Part shown: positions 9,306 through 17,500 of the stretch, piece after piece
Numbering within the stretch: the first letter of the stretch is position 1
Layout of the letters: every line of letters begins with the position of its first letter
DNA from: an uncultured bacterium
GTDB taxonomy: Bacteria > Bacillota > Clostridia > Oscillospirales > Acutalibacteraceae
NCBI GenBank assembly: GCA_905215855.1
Contig: CAJMRT010000005.1
Span: forward strand, 17,896-81,895
Direction of reading: 5' to 3'
Length of the DNA: 64,000 nt
Program-made: the position numbers and the translations under genes
Notes under the pieces: model-generated
The model's database searches: none
Told to the model about the DNA's origin: nothing
What the model saw: the letters and a program-made list of their open reading frames with translations, nothing else

Positions 9306-9865
9306 AAAGCGTACAGCTCCTTTCTTGTAAGCCTTATATATTGGTTATCCTCAGCCGTTCTTCCGTCTGTTTTTTCAAGTATCTGCAAAGGATCGTAGCC
9401 GTCCGCTCCAATTTTTTTCAAAATAGTTTTTCGGTATGCCCTTGATTTCGGAAAACATCTTTCTTCAAGAAACTGTTCAAAATCGTTCCAATCCGGATTT
9501 TCATTTATACCGAAAGCTCTTTTCATTATATCATTGGTGCGATTCACAATTTTTATTTTCTTATCGGCAAAGTTGACATATATTTCCGTACACACCTTCT
9601 GGCGGAACATAAAATCAAGCCGCATAACATAATTGCCGTTCAAGGGCTTGTTAAGATATTTTGAAATTGTCTGACGGCTTACATTAAAGGTTTGTGCTAT
9701 TTCAGCAGTAGTTTTACCGTTTTTCTGCATTTCAATTGCATTTTTAACATCCGTTTCGGTCAACTTATTTTTTCTTCCGCCTTTAAGCCTGCCTGCAATA
9801 TCCTTTAACTCGGTTTCGTTATCTGTTCCGAACAAATCTATACAAAGCTTTCTGTAATCAGTCAT
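9302..9865 (-). CDS. Helix-turn-helix protein paired with the HipA/CtkA-like kinase
   Basis: 187 residues from the ATG at 9865, which has GGTGGAG upstream. An ATG at 9898 is in frame but would lie only about 7 nt from the predicted transcription start, so it is less likely. Residues ~30-70 form a resolvase/Hin-type helix-turn-helix (TETDVKNAIEMQKNGKT, then IAQTFNVSRQTISKYL). The C-terminal half (RAFGINENPDWNDFEQFL, RCFPKSRAYRK, YDPLQILEKTDGR) is a region I associate with partners of small HipA-like kinases, but I cannot name it. It is not the XRE fold of classical HipB. It probably represses its own promoter through the palindrome at 9880-9912 and may neutralise the kinase; both are inferences from arrangement. 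Confidence 0.7.
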   Translation of the reverse strand: MTDYRKLCIDLFGTDNETELKDIAGRLKGGRKNKLTETDVKNAIEMQKNGKTTAEIAQTFNVSRQTISKYLNKPLNGNYVMRLDFMFRQKVCTEIYVNFADKKIKIVNRTNDIMKRAFGINENPDWNDFEQFLEERCFPKSRAYRKTILKKIGADGYDPLQILEKTDGRTAEDNQYIRLTRKELYAF

Positions 9866-9879
9866 ACGCTCCACCGCCT

Positions 9880-9912
9880 TAATAGTGTCAAATATCATTC
9901 TTTACACTATTA
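9880..9912. promoter_or_regulatory. Palindromic operator of the HTH/kinase operon
   Basis: A perfect 9-bp inverted repeat, TAATAGTGT at 9880-9888 and ACACTATTA at 9904-9912, separated by 15 bp. One arm touches the -10 box and the other lies in the early transcribed region, which is ideal for autorepression by the first gene product. Confidence 0.65.
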
Positions 9913-9940
9913 TTATATAGCATATACAAAACAAAGTCAA
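9912..9940 (-). promoter_or_regulatory. Sigma-A-type promoter of the HTH/kinase pair
   Basis: The minus strand reads TTGACT (9940-9935), a 17-nt spacer and a perfect TATAAT (9917-9912). Transcription should start near 9905, inside the palindromic operator. Confidence 0.75.
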
Positions 9941-9964
9941 TTATCTTTGCTAAACATTTATATG

Positions 9965-10000
9965 CCAAAACACCCCGAACAGCTATTGCCGTTCGGGGCG
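9965..10000 (-). terminator. Intrinsic terminator after the amtB-PII gene
   Basis: GC-rich stem CGCCCCGAAC/GTTCGGGGTG with a 10-nt loop followed by TTTTGG on the minus strand, 50 nt beyond the amtB stop. Confidence 0.8.
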
Positions 10001-10049
10001 TCTCGGTTTATGTGAATTAAAAAGGATAGGTTAATTAAGCTATTGGGGA

Positions 10050-11750
10050 TTATTCAACATCCTGCATAGCATCGTAGCCTGTTTCGCCTGTTCTAACCTT
10101 AACAACATCTTCAACATCATAGATAAAGATTTTGCCGTCACCGATGTGACCTGTGTAAAGCGCCTTAACAGCCGCATCAACAACTGCCTTTACAGGAACC
10201 TTGCAAACTACGATTTCAACCTTCATCTTAGGAAGGAGGTTACTTTCAATAGCAACACCACGGTAATACTCTGCTTTACCCTTCTGAGCACCGCAACCGA
10301 GTACCTGAGATACTGTCATACCTGTGATGCCGAGCTTATCCATTTCTTCTTTAAGAGCTTCAAGCTTTGACTGCTTGAGAAGAATGTCAATCTTAGTAAT
10401 CTTTGTGCCGTCGGTAGCCATATCATACTTGCCGGCAAGCTGAACGGGAACTGCCTGAGTTACAGGAACATTGCTGTCAACATCAAATGTTTCATCAAGT
10501 GAAGCTGTACCGACACCGATTGGCATAAAGTCTGCATATGCGCTGATAAGACCGTGCTCGCAGATATCGAGGCCCTTCATTTCTTCGTCCTTTGTAACAC
10601 GAAGACCTACTGTCTTTTTGATGATTGTGAATACGATAATCATGCAAACAACTGTCCAAGCTACGATTGTAACAATACCGAGAGCCTGCTTACCAAGCTG
10701 AGCAAAACCACCGCCGTAGAAAAGACCTGTTACACCGTTCTGACCGTTACCTGTTGCGAAAAGACCTACTGCAAGGCCGCCCCACATACCGTTTACGCCG
10801 TGTACAGAGAATGCACCGACAGGGTCATCTATCTTGAGCTTAATATCAACAAATTCAACTGCTACTACGATGAGAATACCTGAAACGATACCGATAACTG
10901 CTGCACCGATTGCGTCAACATCAGCACAACCTGCTGTGATTGCTACAAGACCTGCGAGTGATGCGTTAAGACACATTGAAACATCAGGCTTGCCGTTCTT
11001 GATCCATGTAAAGAGCATGGTTGTTACTGTTGCAACTGCCGGAGCAACTGTTGTTGTGAGAAGAATCTGACCAAGACGAGCACCGTCTTCAGCAGCGGCA
11101 CCGTTAAAGCCGTACCATGCAAACCAAAGAATGAATACACCGAGAGCACCGAGTGTGATGCTGTGACCGGGGATAGCGTTTACCTTGCCGTTCTTGCCGT
11201 ATTTACCGATACGGGGTCCGAGAATGATTGCGCCGACAAGTGCCGAGATACCGCCGACCATATGAATTACGATTGAACCTGCAAAGTCGATACAGCCGAG
11301 CTTTGCAAGCCAACCCTGACCGTTCCAAACCCAACCTGCTTCAATCGGGTAAACAACGAGTGAAATAATTGCGCTGTAAACACAGTATGCCGAGAATTTT
11401 GTACGCTCTGCCATAGCACCTGAAACGATAGTAGCTGCTGTAGCACAGAATACAAGCTGGAATACGAATGAGTTCCAATTAAAGTTCATCCAGTCTGTGA
11501 ACATGTTGAGGTTGGGAACACCGATGAATCCTGCAACATAGTCCTCAGACATCATAAGTCCGAAGCCTAACAAGCTGAATACAACCGTACCGATACAAAA
11601 GTCCATCAGGTTTTTCATAATGATGTTACCTGCGTTTTTAGCTCTTGTAAAACCGGTTTCAACCATTGCGAATCCGCACTGCATAAAGAACACGAGTAAT
11701 GCGCCGATCATAAACCAGACGCCCGTGCCTCCGTAAATTAGTTCTGCCAT
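10050..11750 (-). CDS. amtB: Ammonium transporter fused to a PII signalling domain
   Basis: 566 residues from the ATG at 11750, preceded by AAGGAGAG. An in-frame upstream start near 11813 would lie inside the leader terminator and is rejected. Residues 1 to ~410 are an Amt channel with the two pore histidines in IVIHMVGGISALVG and FSVHGVNGMWGG. Residues ~450-566 are a complete PII protein, with T-loop GKAEYYRGVAIES including a uridylylation-type Tyr and B-loop TGHIGDGKIFIY plus VRTGETG for ATP/2-oxoglutarate sensing. PII normally binds and plugs Amt in trans, so covalent linkage should give a self-gating transporter. The C-terminal 35-residue linker is unusual but intact. It sits 134 nt after glnN, with an attenuator-like leader between. 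Confidence 0.95.
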   Translation of the reverse strand: MAELIYGGTGVWFMIGALLVFFMQCGFAMVETGFTRAKNAGNIIMKNLMDFCIGTVVFSLLGFGLMMSEDYVAGFIGVPNLNMFTDWMNFNWNSFVFQLVFCATAATIVSGAMAERTKFSAYCVYSAIISLVVYPIEAGWVWNGQGWLAKLGCIDFAGSIVIHMVGGISALVGAIILGPRIGKYGKNGKVNAIPGHSITLGALGVFILWFAWYGFNGAAAEDGARLGQILLTTTVAPAVATVTTMLFTWIKNGKPDVSMCLNASLAGLVAITAGCADVDAIGAAVIGIVSGILIVVAVEFVDIKLKIDDPVGAFSVHGVNGMWGGLAVGLFATGNGQNGVTGLFYGGGFAQLGKQALGIVTIVAWTVVCMIIVFTIIKKTVGLRVTKDEEMKGLDICEHGLISAYADFMPIGVGTASLDETFDVDSNVPVTQAVPVQLAGKYDMATDGTKITKIDILLKQSKLEALKEEMDKLGITGMTVSQVLGCGAQKGKAEYYRGVAIESNLLPKMKVEIVVCKVPVKAVVDAAVKALYTGHIGDGKIFIYDVEDVVKVRTGETGYDAMQDVE

Positions 11751-11767
11751 ATAAATCTCTCCTTTTA

Positions 11768-11829
11768 TCAAAATAACAAAAACGGCGTGGAGTTGACAGT
11801 TTAATTCTGTCAATCACACGCCGTTGTGT
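11768..11829 (-). promoter_or_regulatory. amtB leader: A-N-N-G-N-N hairpin overlapping a terminator (putative ANTAR attenuator)
   Basis: On the minus strand ACAC-AACGGC-GTGT (11829-11816) is a hairpin with hexaloop AACGGC, having the A1 and G4 that ANTAR proteins recognise. The loop and 3' arm also form the 5' arm of a terminator, AACGGCGTG (11825-11817) pairing with CACGCCGTT (11789-11781) and followed by TTTTTGTTATTTT. An inner stem TTGACAG/CTGTCAA lies between the arms. The two structures exclude each other. Known ANTAR sites have two such hairpins; only one matches here, which lowers confidence. Confidence 0.6.
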
Positions 11830-11834
11830 TACCT

Positions 11835-11840
11835 GTTATA
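11835..11840 (-). promoter_or_regulatory. Weak candidate -10 for amtB
   Basis: TATAAC on the minus strand would place the transcript start near 11828, at the base of the leader hairpin as in glnN. No good -35 box is seen, so amtB may need an activator or may mainly be read through from glnN. Confidence 0.35.
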
Positions 11841-11883
11841 CAATATAAATAATGTTATTTAGTATAAATAGAGGTTCTATCAA

Positions 11884-13977
11884 TCACACACCGAAAAGAA
11901 GTTCGCCGTATGACGGATAAGGCCAGTATTCCGAAGCTGTTTCTGTTTCCATTGCGTCACCGACAGCTCTGAGTTCCTGCATAAGTGCAAATACTGTTTC
12001 TCTGTAGTACTTAGCATACTTGAGGTTGTCATCGCTGTAGTCGCTTGCCTTGATAACAGCCTCTTCAAGCTCTGCAGTTTTCTTTGAGAAACATACAAGT
12101 TTGTTTGAAAGGCTTGTAATGAGGTCTTCCTCAACACTTGTAGGAATAGCGTCTGAAAGTGCCTTCTTGGCAAGTGCTGTATCCGTAAGATCTCTTACAT
12201 ATGATGTAACGGCAGGAAGAATGTTCTTCTTAGCCATATCAATCATTGTGAGAGCCTCAATGTTAATCTGCTTAGAATAGCTTTCAAGCTCAATTTCATA
12301 TCTTGCACGGATTTCGTCTGCCGAACAAATCTTATTCTTAACAAAGAGGTCAACATTCTTCTTGTCAAGGAAGTGTTCCATTGCGTCAGGAAGTGACTTG
12401 AGGTTAAGAAGTCCTCTTCTTTCAGCCTCTTCAACCCACTCGGGAGCGTAGTTGTTGCCGTTGAAGATAATGTTCTGATGCTCTGTGAATACTTTCTTAA
12501 CAAGAGCCTTGATAGCTGCGTCCATATCATCCGCATCTTTAAGCTCATCATAGAACTCTGAAAGTTCTTCGGCTACCATAGTATTGAGCATATAGTTAGG
12601 ACAGGCAATGTTAAGTGAAGAACCAAGTGCTCTGAATTCAAACTTGTTACCTGTGAATGCAAAAGGTGATGTACGGTTACGATCCGATGTGTCCTTCATA
12701 AAGTCAGGAAGAACATCAACGCCTGTTCTCATCTTCTGCTTACCCTTGCTTACATATTCTCTGTCATTGATGATTGAATCAACGAGTTCGCCGAGGTCAT
12801 CACCGAGATACATTGAAATGATTGCAGGCGGTGCTTCGTTAGCGCCGAGACGGTGGTCGTTACCTGCCGATGCAACCGTGATTCTGAGAAGATCCTGATA
12901 CTCGTGAACAGCCTTTACAACTGCTGCAAGGAAAAGCTGGAACTGAAGGTTGTTCTCAGGAGTCTTGCCGGGATCAAGAAGGTTTTCGCCTGTGTTGGTT
13001 GAAATTGACCAGTTGTTGTGCTTACCGGAACCGTTAACACCTGCGAACGGCTTTTCGTGAAGAAGACAAACAAGACCGTGTCTTTCGGCAACCTTCTTCA
13101 TAACTTCCATTGTAAGCTCGTTGTGGTCGGTTGCAATGTTTGTTGTTGTGAAGATAGGAGCAAGCTCGTGCTGTGAAGGAGCAACTTCATTATGCTTTGT
13201 CTTTGCAAGGATACCGAGTTTCCAGAGTTCCTCGTCAAGGTCTTTCATATAAGCAGCAACTCTTGTCTTGATTGCACCGAAGTAATGGTCGTCAAGTTCC
13301 TGTCCTTTAGGAGCTTTTGCACCGAAAAGTGTTCTGCCTGTATAAATAAGATCCTCTCTCTGGTCGTAAGCTTCCTTATCAATAAGGAAGTATTCCTGCT
13401 CCGGACCTACTGTTGTTGTAACTCTTGTAACATTTTCTTTGCCGAGAAGATGAAGAATCTTTACAGCCTCTGTATTCATTCTCTCCATTGAACGAAGAAG
13501 AGGAGTTTTCTTATCGAGAACCTCGCCTGTATAAGAACAGAATGCTGTAGGAATGTAAAGTGTTCCGTCCTTAACGAATGCATATGATGTCGGATCCCAT
13601 GTTGTATAGCCTCTTGCTTCGAATGTGGCACGAATACCGCCGCTTGGGAAAGAAGAAGCATCAGGCTCGCCCTTTACAAGCTCTTTACCTGAGAACTCCA
13701 TGATAACCTGACCCTCACCGTTCGGTGCGATAAAGCTGTCATGCTTTTCGGCTGTGATACCTGTCATCGGCTGGAACCAGTGTGTGTAGTGGGTACAGCC
13801 CATCTCAACTGCCCAGTCCTTCATAGCAGCCGCAACAACATTTGCAACGCCGAGGTCAAGCGGTTCACCGTTCTGGATTGTCTTTTTCAAAGCCTTGTAA
13901 GTTGACTTTGGAAGTCTTTCCTGCATCTTCTGGTCATTAAATACCATGCTGCCAAAAATTTCGGGAACTTTTGCCAT
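11884..13977 (-). CDS. glnN: Glutamine synthetase type III
   Basis: Makes glutamine from glutamate, ammonia and ATP. At 697 residues it is the large GSIII form, not the ~450-residue GSI. Type III marks include the N-terminal MAKVPEIFGSMVFND, the catalytic-domain stretches FPSGGIRATFEARGY and GPEQEYFLI (metal ligands), KHNEVAPSQHELAP and the nucleotide-site region GVNGSGKHNNWSIST, followed by the long GSIII-specific C-terminal helical part. The ATG at 13977 follows AGGAGAG. It is divergent from gltB, so both arms of the GS-GOGAT cycle start from one 620-bp control region, and it is followed by the amtB-PII gene. Its own leader contains a probable ANTAR-controlled terminator. Confidence 0.96.
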   Translation of the reverse strand: MAKVPEIFGSMVFNDQKMQERLPKSTYKALKKTIQNGEPLDLGVANVVAAAMKDWAVEMGCTHYTHWFQPMTGITAEKHDSFIAPNGEGQVIMEFSGKELVKGEPDASSFPSGGIRATFEARGYTTWDPTSYAFVKDGTLYIPTAFCSYTGEVLDKKTPLLRSMERMNTEAVKILHLLGKENVTRVTTTVGPEQEYFLIDKEAYDQREDLIYTGRTLFGAKAPKGQELDDHYFGAIKTRVAAYMKDLDEELWKLGILAKTKHNEVAPSQHELAPIFTTTNIATDHNELTMEVMKKVAERHGLVCLLHEKPFAGVNGSGKHNNWSISTNTGENLLDPGKTPENNLQFQLFLAAVVKAVHEYQDLLRITVASAGNDHRLGANEAPPAIISMYLGDDLGELVDSIINDREYVSKGKQKMRTGVDVLPDFMKDTSDRNRTSPFAFTGNKFEFRALGSSLNIACPNYMLNTMVAEELSEFYDELKDADDMDAAIKALVKKVFTEHQNIIFNGNNYAPEWVEEAERRGLLNLKSLPDAMEHFLDKKNVDLFVKNKICSADEIRARYEIELESYSKQINIEALTMIDMAKKNILPAVTSYVRDLTDTALAKKALSDAIPTSVEEDLITSLSNKLVCFSKKTAELEEAVIKASDYSDDNLKYAKYYRETVFALMQELRAVGDAMETETASEYWPYPSYGELLFGV

Positions 13978-14035
13978 TTTAATTCTCTCCTATCCATTTT
14001 GAAAATAAATTTTAATGGTCTGATTTTTGCTTTAT

Positions 14036-14084
14036 AAAAACAGAAAAGGACACTGTAAGCCTCAGCTCACAGCGCCCTTGCTGT
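14036..14084 (-). promoter_or_regulatory. glnN leader: A-N-N-G-N-N hairpin overlapping a terminator (putative ANTAR attenuator)
   Basis: Near the predicted RNA 5' end the minus strand forms ACAGC-AAGGGC-GCTGT (14084-14069), with an ANTAR-type hexaloop (A1, G4). The last part of that hairpin is reused by a 13-bp stem (arms 14077-14065 and 14060-14048, loop TGAG, with some G-U pairs) followed by TTTTCTGTTTTT, an intrinsic terminator. Forming one breaks the other, as in EutV-type antitermination. A second consensus hairpin is not evident. Confidence 0.65.
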
Positions 14085-14097
14085 CTTTGATGTTGTT

Positions 14098-14126
14098 AGT
14101 ATATTCCACTTTTGCGAATTTGTCAA
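14098..14126 (-). promoter_or_regulatory. glnN promoter
   Basis: Perfect TTGACA (14126-14121), 17-nt spacer, TATACT (14103-14098) on the minus strand. Transcription from about 14091 leaves 7 nt before the leader hairpin. Confidence 0.85.
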
Positions 14127-14279
14127 TACATTTTTTGAAAAAAGTTTTGAAATTGCAAGTTTTATTAAACTTCCTGCAAAATTAAGCTGAAACACCAATA
14201 AGAGTTGCATATTTCCTACAACAATCACAGTAAAATGAAAGTTTTACCCTTAAAAGTTGCAATTTTCCTCTATTTTCCC

Positions 14280-14309
14280 TTGACAAAGCACAATGTATAG
14301 TTATATAAT
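14280..14309 (+). promoter_or_regulatory. gltB promoter
   Basis: TTGACA at 14280-14285, 18-nt spacer and a perfect TATAAT at 14304-14309. It predicts a 5' leader of about 280 nt before gltB. The AT-rich 150 bp between this and the divergent glnN promoter holds no gene. Confidence 0.8.
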
Positions 14310-14315
14310 CTAAGT

Positions 14316-14596
14316 GCTGATTTTTCTTGATCAACGATGACAGGGCATTTCAGAACATCAGCCGACCTGCACATTCACCTTTGCAGGATACAACACAGGC
14401 TGAGCATAGCGGTTTTACCGCTGAGAAGAGATTGGGCATTTTACAATTACATATATATGATTGATTATTAACCGGCAGAACATTAATTGCCACTTTGAAC
14501 CGATAAGTTTACGAAAGCAAACTTCCTTTTACATATATATGTATATAAAAAGTCCGCTGAATAATTTTTGTGATTAACAGGAAAGGGTGATCATTA
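14316..14596 (+). promoter_or_regulatory. Long structured gltB leader of unknown class
   Basis: About 280 nt of untranslated leader. TCAGCC (14358-14363) can pair with GGCTGA (14398-14403), enclosing a CCTGCA/TGCAGG hairpin (14366-14387). The same ATCAGC can instead pair with GCTGAT at 14316-14321. A further hairpin AGCGG/CCGCT sits at 14408-14422, and GGGCATTT occurs twice (14343, 14434). A weak hairpin AAGTTT/AAACTT at 14507-14523 precedes CCTTTT. It matches no riboswitch consensus I know. The alternative pairings suggest a regulatory switch, but this is inference. Confidence 0.45.
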
Positions 14597-17500
14597 ATGG
14601 AACAGACAGTCAGAGAGAACAACAAGACTCTGTATTCTCCGAAGTTTGAACATGATAACTGCGGTATCGGAGCTGTTGTTAATATTAAGGGTATCAAGTC
14701 ACACGACACCGTGGCAAACGCTCTGACAATTGTTGAAACTCTCGAACACAGAGCAGGTAAGGATGCCGAAGGCAAAACAGGTGACGGCGTAGGTATTCTT
14801 CTCCAGATTTCACACAAATTTTTTAAGAAGGCAGCTGCTGAAATCGGCATTAAGCTCGGTTCCGAAAGAGATTACGCTGTAGGTATGTTCTTCTTCCCTC
14901 AGAATGAGCTTGCAAGAAATCAGGCAAAGAAGATGTTTGAAATCATTGCAGAAAAAGAAGGTCTTACAGTTCTCGGTTGGAGAAATGTTCCTTCAAGGCC
15001 CGAGGTCCTCGGTCACAGAGCGGTTGATTGTATGCCTGCAATCATGCAGTGCTTCATCAAAAGACCTCACGGTGTAAAAAGAGGTCTTCCGTTCGACAGA
15101 AAGCTCTATGTTGCAAGAAGAGTTTTTGAGCAAAGTAATGAAGACACATATGTAGTTTCGCTTTCAAGCAGAACTATTGTATATAAAGGTATGTTCCTTG
15201 TCGGCGATCTTCGTAACTTCTTCCTTGATCTTCAGGACGAGGATTACGAGTCTGCAATCGCTATGGTTCACTCCCGTTTTTCAACCAACACAAATCCAAG
15301 CTGGCAAAGAGCTCATCCTAACAGAATGATTGTTCACAACGGTGAAATCAACACAATCAGAGGCAACGCTGACAAGATGCTTGCCCGTGAGGAAACAATG
15401 CGTTCGGAGCATCTCAAGGGTGACCTTGACAAGGTTATTCCTGTTGTAAACACAGAGGGTTCAGACTCTGCAATGCTTGATAACACACTTGAATTTCTCG
15501 TAATGAGCGGTATGGAGCTTCCTCTTGCCGTTATGATTACAATTCCGGAGCCGTGGGATAATAACGGCACAATGAGCCAGAAGAAAAAGGACTTCTATCA
15601 GTATTATGCAACAATGATGGAGCCGTGGGACGGTCCTGCGTCAATCCTTTTCTCTGACGGTGACATTATGGGTGCGGTTCTTGACCGTAACGGTCTGCGT
15701 CCGTCAAGATACTACATCACGGATGACGGCAACCTCATTCTTTCATCGGAAGTCGGCGCACTTCCTATTGATCCCGCAAAGATTGTTACAAAGGAAAGAC
15801 TTCGCCCGGGCAAAATGCTCCTTGTCGATACGGTTCAGGGCAGACTCATTGATGACGATGAACTCAAAGAGTATTATGCGTCAAAACAGCCTTACGGCGA
15901 ATGGCTCGACAGTAATCTTGTTTGTCTTAAAGACCTCAAAATTCCTAATATGAAGGTTGAGGAGCATTCATATAAAGAAAGACAAAAACTCCAGAAGGCT
16001 TTCGGATATACCTACGAAGATGTTATGACATCAATCCTTCCTATGGCAAAGAACGGCACAGAGTCAATTGCCGCAATGGGTACAGACAGTCCGCTTGCAG
16101 TTCTTTCAAAAGAACCGCAGCCGCTTTTCAACTACTTCAAACAGCTCTTTGCACAGGTTACAAACCCGCCGATTGACGCAATCCGTGAGGAAGTTGTAAC
16201 ATCAACAACAATTTATATCGGCGAGGACGGCAACATCCTTGAGGAGCGTCCCGAAAACTGCAAGGTTATGAAGATTCACAACCCGATTCTTACATCAACC
16301 GATATTCTCAAAATCAAGAATATGCACATTCCGGGCTTTAAGGTTGCGGTTATCCCGATTCTCTACTACAAGAACACAAGCCTTTCAAAGGCTGTTAAGC
16401 GACTTTTCATTGAAGCTGACAAGGCTTACAATGACGGTGCAAATATTCTTATCCTCTCCGACAGAGGAGTTGACGAAAACCATCTTGCAATTCCGTCACT
16501 TCTTGCAGTATCCGCTCTTCATCAGCACCTTGTTGCAACAAAGAAGAGAACTTCACTTGCAATGGTACTTGAAAGCGGTGAGCCGAGAGAAGTTCATCAT
16601 TTTGCAACACTTCTCGGCTACGGTGCAAGTGCAATCAACCCGTATCTTGCTCAGGAAACAATCCATGAGCTTATCGGCGACGACCTTCTTGACAAGGACT
16701 ACTACGCAGCAGTTGACGATTACAACAGCGCAGTTCTACACGGCATCGTAAAGATTGCATCAAAAATGGGTATTTCAACAATCCAGTCATATCAGGGCTC
16801 ACAGATTTTTGAGGCTATCGGTATCGGCAAGGATGTTATTGACGAATACTTCACAGGCACAGTCAGCAGAATCGGCGGTATCACAATCAAGGATATTGAA
16901 AAGAATGTTGACAAGCTTCACACAGCGGCATTTGATCCGCTTGACCTCGGTGTAAGTGATGAGCTTGAATCCCGTGGTTCACACAAGTTCAGAAGCGGCA
17001 AAGAGGAACACCTCTACAATCCGCAGACTATATATATGCTCCAGCAGGCAACAAGAACAGGCGATTATGAGCTTTACAAAAAGTATTCTCATATGATTTC
17101 CGAAGAAATGGATCCTGTAAACATCAGAGGCCTTTTCGACTTCAACTTTGCAGAAACTCCTGTTCCGCTTGATGAGGTTGAAAGCGTTGATTCAATCGTA
17201 AAGCGTTTCAAGACAGGCGCTATGTCCTACGGTTCAATCTCACAGGAGGCTCACGAAACACTTGCGATTGCAATGAATCAGCTTCACGGCAAGTCAAACT
17301 CAGGTGAGGGCGGCGAAAGCCTTGAAAGACTTCTCACAAAAGGTCAGAAGGTTGACAGATGTTCTGCAATCAAACAGGTTGCGTCAGGTCGTTTCGGTGT
17401 TACATCAAGATACCTTACATCTGCAAACGAAATTCAGATTAAAATGGCTCAAGGTGCAAAGCCTGGTGAAGGCGGACATCTTCCGGGCAAAAAGGTTTAT

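Noticed and set aside
11750..11813. Upstream extension of the amtB start
   Set aside because: The extra 21 codons lie inside the leader terminator, and the real ATG has a strong AAGGAGAG.
14509..14850. 113-codon minus-strand frame over the gltB start
   Set aside because: Antisense to the conserved amidotransferase domain of gltB, with no supporting signals.
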